NCBI RefSeq assembly: GCF_954871325.1
Contig: NC_088775.1
Span: forward strand, 87,025,561-87,089,560
Source of the DNA: Gordionus sp. m RMFG-2023
Lineage: Eukaryota; Nematomorpha; Gordioida; Chordodea; Parachordodidae
Length of the DNA: 64,000 nt
Direction of reading: 5' to 3'
In this document: piece by piece, positions 48,954 to 60,558 of the stretch
Layout: each line of letters starts with the position of its first letter
Position numbering within the stretch: the stretch's first letter is position 1
Program-made: the position numbers and the translations under genes
Notes under the pieces: generated by a model
The model's input: only the letters and a program-made list of their open reading frames with translations
The model's database searches: none
What the model was told of the DNA's origin: nothing

Positions 48954-49183
48954 ACTTACGTTGAATATTCAATAAAATAAGAAATGGCGTCAATAGGCCA
49001 TATAATTATAGAGAAAATGGCCGCGATCTTGCGCAGTGGATAATATTGTCACGATCGGCGCAGATTACCATAAGAAATGGCCTCTAGTCTGTAGGAGATT
49101 AATCGCGTTTTAAATTGAAAAGTAGAAAATGTTTTATAAGTTTAATAAAATAATCTTAATTTAAATATATTAATCTAACGTAA

Positions 49184-49206
49184 ACATTAAGCTGATAAGA
49201 ACAGAT
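49184..49206. repeat. Target-site duplication, 5' side, of the U2 insertion
   Basis: Identical to 43759-43781; belongs to U2 nucleotides 39-61. Confidence 0.93.
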
Positions 49207-49244
49207 ACTACACTTTGATCTTAGCCAAGAGGCCGAGAAGCGAT

Positions 49245-51060
49245 ACTTTTTTACTAGATGCTCTCTCAGATATAATACCATATTATTTCACCTTGAATCC
49301 AGTTTCTTTTAGATTTTTATGATAGAAGAAAGGATATATTGAAAATTTTAGTTGATAATCCGGTTTTTGATGTATGAGGTATATTTTTATAAATTAAGGT
49401 AGATTCATATTTAATTTTACCTATGATAAAAATAATATTTATATACAGGTGTAAAATTTATAAAATTTAAGTGCCATCATTTTATTTTTACAAATGTTAT
49501 ATGTTTACCAAGTATAGCCACTAGAAAACTATTGAACAAAAAAATTGTTATACAAAAGGAATATTTTTGATATTATACATTATTATATCAATTTAATATC
49601 ATCATCATTTTATTAAATATTTTATATAAAAAACATAATCGTCGCAGATTTGGAACATTTAAATTAAAAAATTATTTATTATCAAGTAATGTCAATTTTG
49701 CATTTAATTATTAATAGTTGAATTTTATAAACATATATGAGCAAAAAATTAATTCAAAGATTTTATAGATCTTAAATATAAAAATAAATATTGGCCCATT
49801 AAACTTAATAAAATAAAATATTTCTACGATTATCGGTAACCCAATTCTTTTATATTATGTAAATTTCTTAGTCTTCATATCTTATCTGGAATTTATTTTA
49901 TAATATTTGCATTTAATTTTTTAGATCAATCAAACGACAAATTTTGGAGATGTATTCTAATGGATAATTTTTGACAACTACCCCTGCGAAATTTAATTAT
50001 CTTTGGAGCACCTTTAAGCGGTACAGAAGGATGTTTTCAAATTATATACAATCATTATTCCTCAAACTACCAATAAGTTTATTTCATACTCAAAAATGCC
50101 ATTTTAATTCCTCAAATTTAATAGTTTGAAACTTTTTTTAAAATAATACGAACAAAAAATTTTAAGAATGATTCAAGAGTTACAAAATATTGAATTTGTT
50201 CTCACTCCTGACTTCAGTCGACCGAGACTTGTGACTGAGATGTTATAACTATTGCCCTTGTTTCTTTCATATGTTCTACAAAATCCGAGAAACATATCAT
50301 TTGCATATAATTTTAATTGATAATAATAGTTTAATGGAGGAAGCCAAAATTGTTTTAACATCAATGCCTTTCCAAATATACTTCGAAGTAAAAGACTGGG
50401 ATCTAGGATTGATATCTTGTTCCTTCGCTTACCTTGATTACCGATATAAATTCTTCCTCAGGACGCTTAATTTAAACAACTCCGGCTATGAATGGCTTGA
50501 TTCCTATCACAGTATTTTATATAATAGATGCTGACTCTTTTTATGCAATCAGTTCGCGCACCAATACACTTGCAACAAATGTAATCAGGTCGCAGACTTT
50601 TTGGAAATCACGCTTCCCATTGTTAATTCATATCAAAAATCATTCGAAAAAGCATAATATACACACTTATTGCTACATTTATCAATAAGGGAAATATTCC
50701 GTGCATTCTTGAACCCACGTTCTGAATAGAAAAAAAAATTGTCCCTTTTGTATCAGGCAAACCTTTGGTCTAGGATTTTATTTCTTTGAACCTTTTCTAA
50801 ACAGTTTCAAAATCCACACGGAAAAAACATATATCTCTCCTTTTTATAAACTTAAAAAAAACAGCCATCACAATAATTCGGCTCAATTAATAAATGTTAA
50901 AAAAATTAATTTGTATAATTTTTTATTAGGTGATGGCCTAAATATCGAAAAATTGAATGGCGTAATTTGCGTGAATCTGGCAGTTTTACGATTCGTAAAA
51001 CTTTAATCTTTCTATCATTAAAGTTTTGTAATTTGCGTAATTATTGCAACAAAAATAACG
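49245..51060. other. Upstream flank of U2 and AT-rich spacer
   Basis: Would hold the U2 promoter in its first 100 bp (49245-49345), but I cannot assign a proximal sequence element with confidence. No exon is supported in the rest. Confidence 0.45.
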
Positions 51061-51672
51061 AGGGAGTACCAAATGATGGAAAATATTAGACCACATGCAG
51101 CAAGCAAAGTCAAATGGGAAGAAATAAAGAATAAGTTTGATCTTATGAGCAAATTAAGACCAAGTTTATTGCTATTAAATCAAATTTCAACGAATACTAT
51201 GCTCTATCTAAGAAATCAGGTTTTATATTAATAGTAGTATATATATATTATGAAATATATTTATAAATAGGTTCTAGTGCTGCTATGTTTAACAGCAAGT
51301 ACCTAAAATTTGTAGAAGATTTTTTCTTGCAGAAGGAAAATGTATTTGTAAGCATTCTGAATCTAGTTTCATATAACTCACCAAATGTATTATAATATGA
51401 AATTTAAACGATATAATAATTTGTATTTTATGATTCTCCATAGTGGATTATTTAAATGAAATTATAAATCTTGTAAATTTCACGGAAAAAGATATAGCTG
51501 AGAATAAAATTTTAGGAGTTAACTATTTGTTATATATATATTATTAATTAAAAAATTTAGTATTCAATTCTCTAAACAAGGAAAATGTTAATCCTTGCAA
51601 CTCAAAGAGAAAGAATTTTCAAACACCTAAATCTAAAAATTATGAAGTTGAAAAGATTAAGATATTCTATTT
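51061..51672 (+). pseudogene. Degraded multi-exon gene, Myb/SANT-like DNA-binding resemblance
   Basis: Plus-strand blocks with splice-like borders: about 51070-51220 (KVKWEEIKNKF, then after a one-base frame change KTKFIAIKSNFNEYYALSKK), about 51271-51351 (SSAAMFNSKYLKFVEDFFLQ, donor gtaagc), about 51443-51520 (DYLNEIINLVNFTEKDIAEN) and about 51565-51672 (Lys-rich, NKENVNPCNSKRKNF). The spacing of Trp, Ile/Lys and SG in the first blocks resembles Myb/SANT-like domains of transposon partner proteins. Upstream exons are missing. The family call is weak. Confidence 0.33.
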
Positions 51673-51971
51673 AGAGGTAAATATCTATTATACATAAAAT
51701 AATAATTTATTTTTGAAATAGATTTAGTGACAAAAATTTCGAATTTCAAAAATGAAATTTGCACAACTTTTAATTTCATACATACATATAATTTTTTATA
51801 CATAATATTTTGTATGTTTTTATACATATTTTGTATGTAATAAAAATTTAATTATTATTCCTCAATAAAATTAATTATAATTAGTGTTGTTAATTGGTTG
51901 GTTGTGTAAAACCCAGACCCAGGGTTTGGGTCTAAATAATCGACCAAACCAGCTCTGAGCACGAACCCCGA

Positions 51972-52196
51972 ATTTATACATGCATGTATGACGTTGAATT
52001 TTTATATTAGTCCACATTTAATTACAATATCAATATGTGTTAAAATAAAATTTTACTTTTTTATTTTTTTTCCATCATGCATGGGTTACTCTTTTTGAAT
52101 ATTTACTGATATTTTTATTTTACCATAAAAAATTTTGATCAAAAGAAAGTCCCCAAAAATGGTAAGAAAATAAGAATAAAAAAAAAGCTTTATTAA
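51972..52196 (+). repeat. Left inverted repeat of the Ginger-type element
   Basis: Reverse complement of 56745-56965 with few mismatches and small indels. Confidence 0.88.
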
Positions 52197-52398
52197 TTTA
52201 GAATGAATAAGATAAGAATAAGATTTAATTTAAGATTAGAAAATGGAATTTTTTTTTTACTTTTCATTTATCCGAGCCCCAGGTGTAATTCATAGGTGGG
52301 TCTGAACTCAGCCGAATACTCCTAATTTTAATAGGGACCCCGCTAGTAGTATGGATCCTGATGACGTGATATTTTAACTTAAATTTAAATTAACTCCC

Positions 52399-53150
52399 TT
52401 TAGTAATACTGACATTTATGATTGACGTTATAATAAAATAACATTATAAAATTTAGTGTGATATTTTAACTTAATTTAAATTAACTCCCTTTAGTAATAC
52501 TGACATTTATGATTGACGTTATAATAATATTTTATTAAAATATCATTATATAATTTAGTAATACTGACATTTATGACTGACATGTAATGTTAAAAGTTTT
52601 TATTATTTAGTAATACTGACATTTATGACTGACATGATATGTTAAAAGTTTCTATTATTTAGTAATACTGACATTTATGACTGACAAGATATGTTAAAAG
52701 TTTCTATTATTTAGTAATACTGACATTTATGACTGACAAGATATGTTAAAAGTTTCTATTATTTAGTAATACTGACATTTATGACTGACATAATATGTTA
52801 AAAGTTTCTATTATTTAGTAATACTGACATTTATGACTGACTTAATATGTTAAAAGTTTCTATTATTTAGTAATACTGACATTTATGACTGACATAATAT
52901 GTTAAAAATTTCTATTATATAGTAATACTGACATTTATGACTGACATGATATGTTAAAAGTTTCTATTATTTAGTAATACTGACATTTATGATTATTTAG
53001 TAATACTGACATTTATGACTGACACATAATGTTAAAAATTTCTATTATTTAATGATATTGACATTAATGACTGACATGTAATGTTAAAATTCTATTATTT
53101 AGTAATACTGACATTTATGACTTTATATTGCAATATTAACACTTATGACT
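52399..53150. repeat. 52-bp minisatellite, about 13 copies
   Basis: Unit tagtaatactgacatttatg + actgacatgatatg + ttaaaagtttctattatt. Middle units are nearly identical at 52-bp spacing (for example 52608 and 52660); the edges are more diverged and contain larger versions of the unit. Confidence 0.93.
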
Positions 53151-53379
53151 GACAGGTGATGCTTAAAGTTTATATGTTTAGCATTGATAAATAATTAAAA
53201 TTTTCTAATATTAAAATTTATGAGATAGATAATATTTTAATTTCTGATATACCTATAAATAATTTAACTTCGAAAACGTCATAGCTTAATTTTTAAAAAG
53301 TTTGATTGAAATCTATATACACATGGTAGGTTAATTTATTCATATTTAAACATAAATTACATATCATTGATCAAATGAT

Positions 53380-53900
53380 TCAATATCGTACTTTTTATAA
53401 AAATATCTATTAATAAAAAATATAAAAAGCTATATAATATAAATTAGCAATTGAATAAAACTTAACTCATCAAAAAGGCAATAAATATATTGTATAAATT
53501 CGCAATTGAATATTTAAGAAAAAGATGAAGTATTAAAAAAAATATATAATGCAATAAATATAATTTAAATTTGCAATTGAATAGATTTCAACTTATAAAA
53601 AGGATGTCAAACTATTGTACTATAAAAATAACTATTAATAAAAATATAGAGTACAATGACATTTAACAAAAAGATACTTACCAATTATCATCTTTCAACT
53701 AAATTGGAATTAATATAAAAAAATATAAAATGCAATAAATATAATTTAAATTTGCAATTGAATAGAATTAAACTTATAAAAAGGATGTCAAACTATTGTA
53801 CTTTTTATAAAATATACTATTAATAAAAATATGAGTACAATAAAATTTAACAAAAAGATACCGATTATCATCTTTCAACTAAATTGCAATAAATATAATG
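53380..53900. repeat. About 181-bp tandem repeat, two to three copies
   Basis: gcaataaatataatttaaat recurs at 53551 and 53732, followed in both by aaaaaggatgtcaaactatt and a gtac-containing tail. A further diverged partial copy precedes it at about 53380-53500. Confidence 0.8.
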
Positions 53901-54059
53901 GAATAAAAATATTAGAACAGATAATCACATTGATATAATTCTAACAAAATGATTGTTATTTACATTGCATAAATAAATATTTTCTTTAAATATTTTAATA
54001 TTATTAAAAAATTTCATGAGCGAATAATAAGCCCATTTATATTGGGTATAGATTAATAT

Positions 54060-54830
54060 ATTTGTCTGTAACAATGTGGCCATAGATAATATTTCTACCT
54101 CTGTTGCTCAGACACCGTTTCCCATAACATTTCTGTTAACTAGGTATTCCTCTACAGGATATCCTATAAATTTTCCCATTTCCAATTTGAAATCTTCGCT
54201 CCTCATAAAAAGAATGCATTCCTCCCTAAGGTAATTATAATTTTCCTGGCTATTTGATATCTCTTGACTTATACACCTATAAATAGGTAAATAATTTAAA
54301 TATTATATATAGATTCTAACCTAAAAAAACAGTTCCCATCACCCACAATATGATCGGTTGTGAAAATCTCTTTTAATATACCACATTTTATCTTGGGATA
54401 ACGTCCAATTACTTTGAAATTGAACCGCTTAGAGTGATATACCTTCGAGTTCCTTGTTGTGGGCAGAAAAAGTTCACCAATTTTCTTTGGTATTATTGCT
54501 TCGACAATAATTTGGTCATCTAAATTTGATAATTAAATAATAACATATTTTTAAAAAATATTACTACCCTAATCTTGTACACCTATATATCCTTCCTCTC
54601 TCACTATACTTTTAATAGCTATTATTGGATCTTCACCAAAAGTATCTATATCCAAAAAAATATATTAAATAATTTTATATATTATACCCTTTCTCTTGAC
54701 ACGTTTTATTTTAGTATCCTCCTTTCTAAATTCCAACCCTAGAATTTTAGATTTATCAAAAATATAATTTTTCCAATTTTTAAAAAATAAAACTTTCTCC
54801 TGAAACTTTTATTCCACAGGACATTTCTTC
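54060..54830 (-). pseudogene. OTU-like cysteine protease region (Ginger-type fossil)
   Basis: The minus strand at about 54325-54345 encodes GDGNCFF, the catalytic-Cys motif of OTU proteases, followed at 54050-54295 by ISQEISNSQENYNYLREECI and ATEVEILSMATLLQTNI, both typical of the OTU fold. The preceding segment (54370-54480) reads IVEAIIPKKIGELFLPTTRN. OTU domains remove ubiquitin-like chains; in Ginger1 they sit C-terminal to the integrase, as here. Broken. Confidence 0.65.
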
Positions 54831-55177
54831 AAATAGTGCTTCTTCTAATGAAAATATAATAATTAAAAATATATTTTCCTTTTTCCCAAATGCATTTGTT
54901 TACCTTCTCCTTCTCCAACTATAGTTTTAAGAAGCCTACAAACTTAATTATTTGTTCAATATTATTTTATGAATAAACTGATATTACCTTGATCTTGAAC
55001 ACCCTCTATAGTTTCACAATGTGCAATATTTTTGACTGTATCTTTACCATTAAAAAAAGTTATATTCATATATTTAAAAAATAATACCTTTGTTACCCTC
55101 TATATAGTGCTTTAAATTACTTATATTAGCCTTAGTATGTAAAATTTTTCCTATTGAAGAGGATAATTCTACATTGC

Positions 55178-55759
55178 CTAAATATGTATAAATATTTTGT
55201 TAAAAATAATAAATTTACTATTAACAATTTTAACAATTGTATAAGGACCTACCCAAGGCTGCAACATTTTCCCTCCATTCCTGTCAGCCCGATGATTATT
55301 CCATACAAGCACTTTATCATTTATGTGATAAATTGCATTCTTAGCAGCATTACGAGTTTTATAATCTCGTTGCTGCTTAAGCTGAGCCTTTATAATATTT
55401 TTTGTTGCAGTCTTGAATATGCCTTTCATATTGTCTGCCCTTCTTTGGAAATTGCAGTCATAATCTGTATCAGAAAGATCGTCAAGATCTGTTTCTGGTT
55501 CTCTATCATCCTTAAATAATAAAAATTTATTACGTATAATAATTTTATACAAATAATGATATATAATATATCATACCTCACAGGGCAGTAAAGCTTTCCT
55601 GCCATACATCATCTCATATGGCATAAATTTTGAGGATTCATGCCTTGATGTATTGTAGGCAAATACAATACCAGCTAGAACTCCAGGCCAATCTTTCTGA
55701 TTGCCTTTTGAACACTTCAAAAGGGAATTTTGAAGAGTACGATTGGCTCGCTCTACCAT
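55178..55759 (-). pseudogene. Integrase region (Ginger-type fossil)
   Basis: Two minus-strand blocks: 55571-55759 with MVERANRTLQ, WPGVLAGIVFAYNTSRHESS and MPYEMMYGRKALLP, and 55178-55552 with AIYHINDKVLVWNNHRADRN and the GPY motif MLQPWVGPYTIVKI. These are the end of the catalytic core and the C-terminal GPY/F module of Gypsy-type integrases; the wording RNGG...WVGPY is closest to Ginger-type sequences that I know. Broken. Confidence 0.72.
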
Positions 55760-55781
55760 GCCATTAGCCTGAGGATGGTAG

Positions 55782-56291
55782 GATTATGTTAAAGTACATT
55801 TTAAAAGTGTTACAAGCTTTTTGGGTGATATCAGGCTAAATTTAAGCAATATTTTAAAACAATATTCTATTAATTTAAAGAGAATTTTAAATTGAGTACT
55901 GTATCCTAGCTTATAAGAGCAATATTTACCTGATTATATTAAAGTACATTTTAAAAGTGTTGCAAGCTTTTTGGGTGATATCAGGCTAAATTTAAGCAAT
56001 ATTTTAAAACAATATTCTATTAATTGAAAGAGAATTTTAAATTGAGTACTGTATCCTAGCTTATAAGAGCAATATTTACCTGATTATGTTAAAGTACATT
56101 TTAAAAGTGTTGCAAGCTTTTTGGGTGATATCAGGCTAAATTTAAGCAATATTTTAAAACAATATTCTATTAATTGAAAGAGAATTTTAAATTGAGTACT
56201 GTATCCTAGCTTATAAGAGCAATATTTACCTGATTATGTTAAAGTACATTTTAAAAGTGTTGCAAGCTTTTTGGGTGATATCAGGCTAAAT
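55782..56291. repeat. 150-bp tandem array, 3.4 copies
   Basis: gattat(g/a)ttaaagtacatt recurs at 55782, 55932, 56082 and 56232, an exact 150-bp period; copies differ at only a few bases. The last is partial. It lies inside the Ginger-type element. Confidence 0.95.
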
Positions 56292-56744
56292 GGTTTTGCA
56301 TTTTAGGTAATTATAAATATCATTGATAACATCGTGATTCACTATTTAATATTTTACTTTTTACGTGAACAAGTTACTTTTTAAGAAGGATGTTTAATTT
56401 CACCAAGTAGATAAAAAAAATTTAAATTCGATTCAAAATTTAAATTCGAAAATCAAATTTACAAGAATTTCAGCAATATTAAAAAAACTGCATGATCATA
56501 TACTCTCCTATCAATTTAAATTCGATTCAAAATTTAAATTCGAAAATCAAATTTACAGAATTGCATATCATATCTCTCCCTATCAATTTACATTGTAATT
56601 CATATCTTTGTTACTAATTAACTCCCTCCTTAACACTATTTATCAAAGGGGGAGTTAATCTATCATAGTTATTACTTAACTCAGAGGTATGTGATAAGGG
56701 GAGTTAATTAATCACGCTACACCGGGTCTGAACCTCGGGTCTAG

Positions 56745-56965
56745 ACCAATAAAGCTTTTTTTTTATTCTCATTTTCTTACCATTTTTGGGGACTTTCTTT
56801 TGATCAAAATTTTTTATGGTAAAATAAAAATATCAGTAAATATTCAAAAAGAGTAACCCATGCATGACGGAAAAAAAATTAAAAAGTAAAATTTTATTTT
56901 ATATTGATATTGTAATTAAATGTGGACCAATATAAAAATTCAACGTCATTCATGCATGTATAAAT
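56745..56965 (-). repeat. Right inverted repeat of the Ginger-type element
   Basis: Reverse complement of 51972-52196. Confidence 0.88.
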
Positions 56966-58747
56966 AATAAAAAGAAATGTAAATTTATAATTTGTGATGA
57001 AATGGCCAATAAAAAGTTTTTCTTTATTATATTAAAGTTATATTCCCAATATTATATAAAAGATAAGATTTTCGATAGGTAAACAAATTTTAACTATATT
57101 CTCTATTAAATAATTAGCAAACATTCAAAGTTATTGAAGATTGCCAGATTATATTTTCTTCTTTCAATGATCAATCCCAATGGATGGCCCAAATAGATTT
57201 TCAATTGCCGATTGATTATTAGCAAGAAGAGATTTATCTAGCCTAAATATGCCTGAAAGGATGTAAATATAATTTTGTTATGAGATTATAAATGGTAGCT
57301 TATTTAAAGATTCTTTTTTTTAAATGTCACTATAGCATCGTGATTTGGCGAATATCTCGACTGTAGGGCGCTGAATATTCTTAAGGTGGGTAGGGAGGTT
57401 TTGCCTCCATCAAATTTTCTACCATGTAGACGCTGATTATTATAACAACTATATACAATCTTCTAAGAATATATAATTTATTTATTATCATTTACCTGTT
57501 AAATTGGCATTAAAATATTTTTTCATAAATCTTTCTTAAATAATTTTTGGTAATAGAATGTGGAAAAGAATACCGGAAAAAACTGGGTATAAAATTAAAC
57601 AAAATGGATAGCTTAATTCAAATAACTTGATTTAACTTTAAGATTCTGTAATAAAAGGAATTATATATATTTATTTTATTTCAAAAACTTATTAAATAGC
57701 AAATTTGTAAAGAATTTTATATTTTAAGTTGGCTATCTGCCTGCAAATATACTCACTAAACACTAATATTTATATTTGTCATGTTAGTTCTATAGTTAGA
57801 ACTATTTTGAATAACTTTATTTTTGATGATACCGAAAATGCTGATATAAATTATCGAAAAGAACAGATGAGTCTATGCGGACTAAATAATTAATCGTAAT
57901 AATATGCACTTCTGCCTGATTGAAATATAATGAGAGTGCGAGGGAGAGGAGTTACTAGAATTGGAAGGAATAGAGCCCGATTAATATTTTAGCCTAGGAG
58001 AGTAAGAAAGATGGTTACAAGCTAATTTTGATGTTTTAGATTTCTTATACTTATTAAAAATATTTAGGGAGTGGATAACAAAAAAAATCCGAATTTTTTA
58101 AGAAAAAAATTATTTTTTAATCAGCGTTTTTCCATTTTCACATTTCAATTTTTTTTAACAAGCCATTATTATAGTTTATTAATTTAAATATTATTTTATA
58201 TTTTAATTTAACAGGTTACCATAAGCATAGTGGATATTGTTATTTCATCATATTATCTGATTCTGAAAATTCAAAATCATATGAATTAAAGTAATTTTAA
58301 TCTACAAAGCTACCAAATATTTATTCAAAATATAAAAAATCAATCAGTCGATTTCCCGCGTCAAAAATTATAAATGCAACTTGTAAATACTAAAATGTGA
58401 AGAAAAAATATAAATCATTTTATATATTAAAGAACTATAATCTAATGCAAAAATATAATTGTCCTACAAAAAGTAGATGAGTATAATCATCAGGGGTGGC
58501 ACACGAATAAAAAGTTAGGCCACATTTTATAAATAATTTTTAAATAAAATTACAAAAAACATAATTACTATATGCCTTAAAATATATATAAATGTGGAAA
58601 AAGTCCAAAGGTAATATTTTAATATGAAAAAAAAAATATATATGCATAATATTTATAGAATAAATATGAGATCATATCCAATATATTAGTGGAAAATTTG
58701 TTCATTGATAAAAAAAATAATAAATGGAAAAATATAAATTATTTTGT
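56966..58747. other. AT-rich spacer; duplication edge near 58295
   Basis: No exon seen up to the end of cathepsin B copy 3. From about 58295 the sequence matches 17060 onward (for example gctaccaaatatttattcaa), showing that the noncoding flank was duplicated with the gene. Confidence 0.55.
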
Positions 58748-60558
58748 TTAGGCAACATTATTTTGATGGAATTCTTCCAAAGTAAGTAAATGTTTTTCGA
58801 TTTGACTTTCAAAAGGCTGCTGAATAAAATTATCGCTCTGGATCTCTTCTTTATGATTCAGAGGATCGTTTCCAGGACCTATAAATTCGTAGTTAATTTT
58901 ATTAAAGACGTTATCACGATTTCTGGAAGCTAAATCGAAATATATATATTATTTATAATATTAGAATCGTAATAAGATAGGTAAAAAAAAGTTATTTAAA
59001 TCAGAATTTGGTACGTCAGCCAGAACCCTCGGAATCGGGGAAAATATAGGAGCCGAATATTTTAAATTTTAGCACCAGATTTTATTTTGAAATTCTCGGT
59101 GTAAACGCCCAAAAACGGAATTTAGCCCAGGCTCCAAACTTTAATTTAAATACTATTTATATAATACTGAAGGAGAAAAAATTTAGACAATTTGATACAC
59201 CCCCCCCCCCCCTCTAAAAATCAATATTCAAAAAAAATGTATTCCTTATACCCATTTGTTTTTCAGTGTTAGGCAAACCGGCATATATCTCTGCCTCAAT
59301 TCCGCATTCATTTGTCCCTCTTAAAATCTTGAAAAATCCCTTTTGCCCCCAATCTTGGTTCCAACTATTAACGGATAGCCAATAGGACGTGTTATCTTGC
59401 ACACCCCATCCTATAATTTTTACAGCGTGGCCGCCCACTAGATCCCCAGTTACGTGTTTGTAGACTCCTGTTACAATATAAAAATAAATTATAATTCTTT
59501 TTAAAATAAAAGGGAAACTATTGGGCTTATGGATATATCTGAAGTCTCAGATGTGTAACGTTTGCTCACCCCTCAAAGTATTTGTTGTTTAGCAAGCTAA
59601 TTACATACCGTAAAATTATTATTTTGGTAAAAAGTATTAAATATACAATTGTCATCTTACCAGATTTGTATTGCAAAAAATCTTCGAAAACGATCATGAT
59701 AGCTTCTACTGGCCCGTATTGCATAATTTCTGATTGTATTTGTTTAGGATCGAATGGCACATAATATATTTTTTTAGCTAAATATATATATAAAAAAAAA
59801 ATTATTTAAGTTATTTTCAAATCATTTTTTGAGCGCGACTTTTTTTTAAATTTAAGAATCTGATGAATACCTATTTTTATCCTGTGTAGACAATTCTGCT
59901 GTTAATCTTTAAGTCATTTATAATGAAAAAACTATATATAAATTACATTTGGTTGGAAGGTTCATGACAAAATTGTCTGAAAATCATAGGGTAGGTACCA
60001 AACATGATGTAATACATTTCGGGTACTTAAAGTTGAAAAAATAATACATTGCCGGAAAAAATATTTTGACACTAACATACATATAATCATATTTTTTTTA
60101 AAAAATAATATTTTCACCCAAATAAAATTTGTTACAAATTTTATTCTTAAATTAAATAAATATTCAAAAAAACCAAAATTTTTGTCATCCTTGTAGGTCC
60201 GGTTATAGCTGCTCTCGCAATGAGTAACACATTTTGGGGTGTCTACTACTTTGCTGCACGGTTTGTAGATACCTTAATAAAATTTTACAAAATGAAAGAA
60301 AAACTTACAAGATGAATATTACTAATTTATATCTAACAAAATTTAGACAAACAACATCAGTTCATCCTGAATTTTTAAAACTCTTGACGTCTCACAACAT
60401 GTATGGGGTTATATTATAAGTTTCTACCTGTAGTGTGGTGATCGCAATGCGGTATTTCGTAAGGCAGGCAACCTTGATTAGATCCAAACTGTCCTCCAGT
60501 CACTATGCCATTAGACCGGTAATAGGCCCAAGCCAACTGTGGTTGACCTCCGTCACAT
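58748..60558 (-). CDS. Cathepsin B-like protease, exons 4-8 (copy 3), 5' end missing
   Basis: Exons on the minus strand: 60428-60558, 60174-60272, 59661-59777, 59252-59467, 58748-58929, all with GT/AG borders and open frames. Exons 4-7 have exactly the lengths of copy 1 (131, 99, 117, 216); exon 8 is 15 nt longer. Catalytic His ([13 protein letters not shown]) and Asn (VNSWN) and the occluding loop HCDHH are intact, and the C-terminal tail (about 60 residues, with [15 protein letters not shown] and [15 protein letters not shown]) is present. Exons 1-3, with signal peptide, propeptide and catalytic Cys, are not visible between 60559 and 64000, where other sequence lies. Either they are far upstream or this is a 5'-truncated duplicate. 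The coding part shows no lesion, which argues for recent function. Confidence 0.78.

Larger units (their letters stand above)
43782..49183 (-). mobile_element. Utopia-like non-LTR retrotransposon (RLE type) inserted in U2 snRNA
   Basis: 5.4 kb on the minus strand, in the same orientation as U2, bounded by 23-bp duplications of U2. Coding parts in order: N-terminal zinc fingers, long Pro/Arg-rich linker with 44-residue repeats, reverse transcriptase, CCHC finger and restriction-like endonuclease. This is the layout of single-ORF, site-specific elements of the R2/NeSL group. The published Utopia lineage (Kojima and Jurka) is the RLE group known to target U2. The copy is inactive: stops at 48423 and 44971, one near 46710, and at least one frame change between about 46440 and 46300. 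About 230 bp of 5' leader and 420 bp of 3' region flank the coding part. Confidence 0.88.
43631..49244 (-). ncRNA. U2: U2 snRNA gene, split by a retrotransposon
   Basis: On the minus strand the 5' part begins ATCGCTTCTCGGCCTCTTGG at 49244 and contains the branch-point pairing sequence GTGTAGTATCTG; it stops at 49184. The 3' part runs from 43781 to 43631 and contains stem IIa/b sequence (ACGTCCCCTAATGGGGAC), the Sm-like site CATTTTTGGAG and the stem IV loop CCTGGTATTGCAGTACATC. Taking the 23-bp overlap once gives 189 nt, a normal U2 length. GATCAAAGTGTAG agrees with insect-type U2. U2 pairs with the intron branch site in the spliceosome; this copy cannot make it while interrupted. The promoter element was not identified. 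Confidence 0.93.
51972..56965 (-). mobile_element. Broken Ginger-type element (Gypsy-like integrase plus OTU protease) with long inverted repeats
   Basis: Inverted repeats of about 220 bp (51972-52196 and 56745-56965, both containing a shared acatgcatgtat outer part and caaaagaaagtcccc core) bracket 5 kb. Inside, on the minus strand, are an integrase with GPY motif (55178-55759) and an OTU-type cysteine protease (about 54060-54830). The published Ginger1 group is defined by exactly this set: Gypsy-like integrase, C-terminal OTU or Ulp1 protease, and TIRs of 40-270 bp. The element is broken, with several lesions, and three separate tandem arrays have grown within it. The CCGG/CCGT target duplication known for Ginger1 is not evident. 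Confidence 0.6.

Noticed and set aside
43782-49183. Assignment to Keno (Tx1 clade), another U2-specific retrotransposon
   Set aside because: Tx1-clade elements carry an APE-type endonuclease before RT; here the endonuclease is the restriction-like type after RT, with N-terminal zinc fingers.
54060-55759. Polinton/Maverick
   Set aside because: Integrase and a cysteine protease are present, but no polymerase B, capsid or packaging ATPase and only 5 kb between inverted repeats; Ginger-type fits better.
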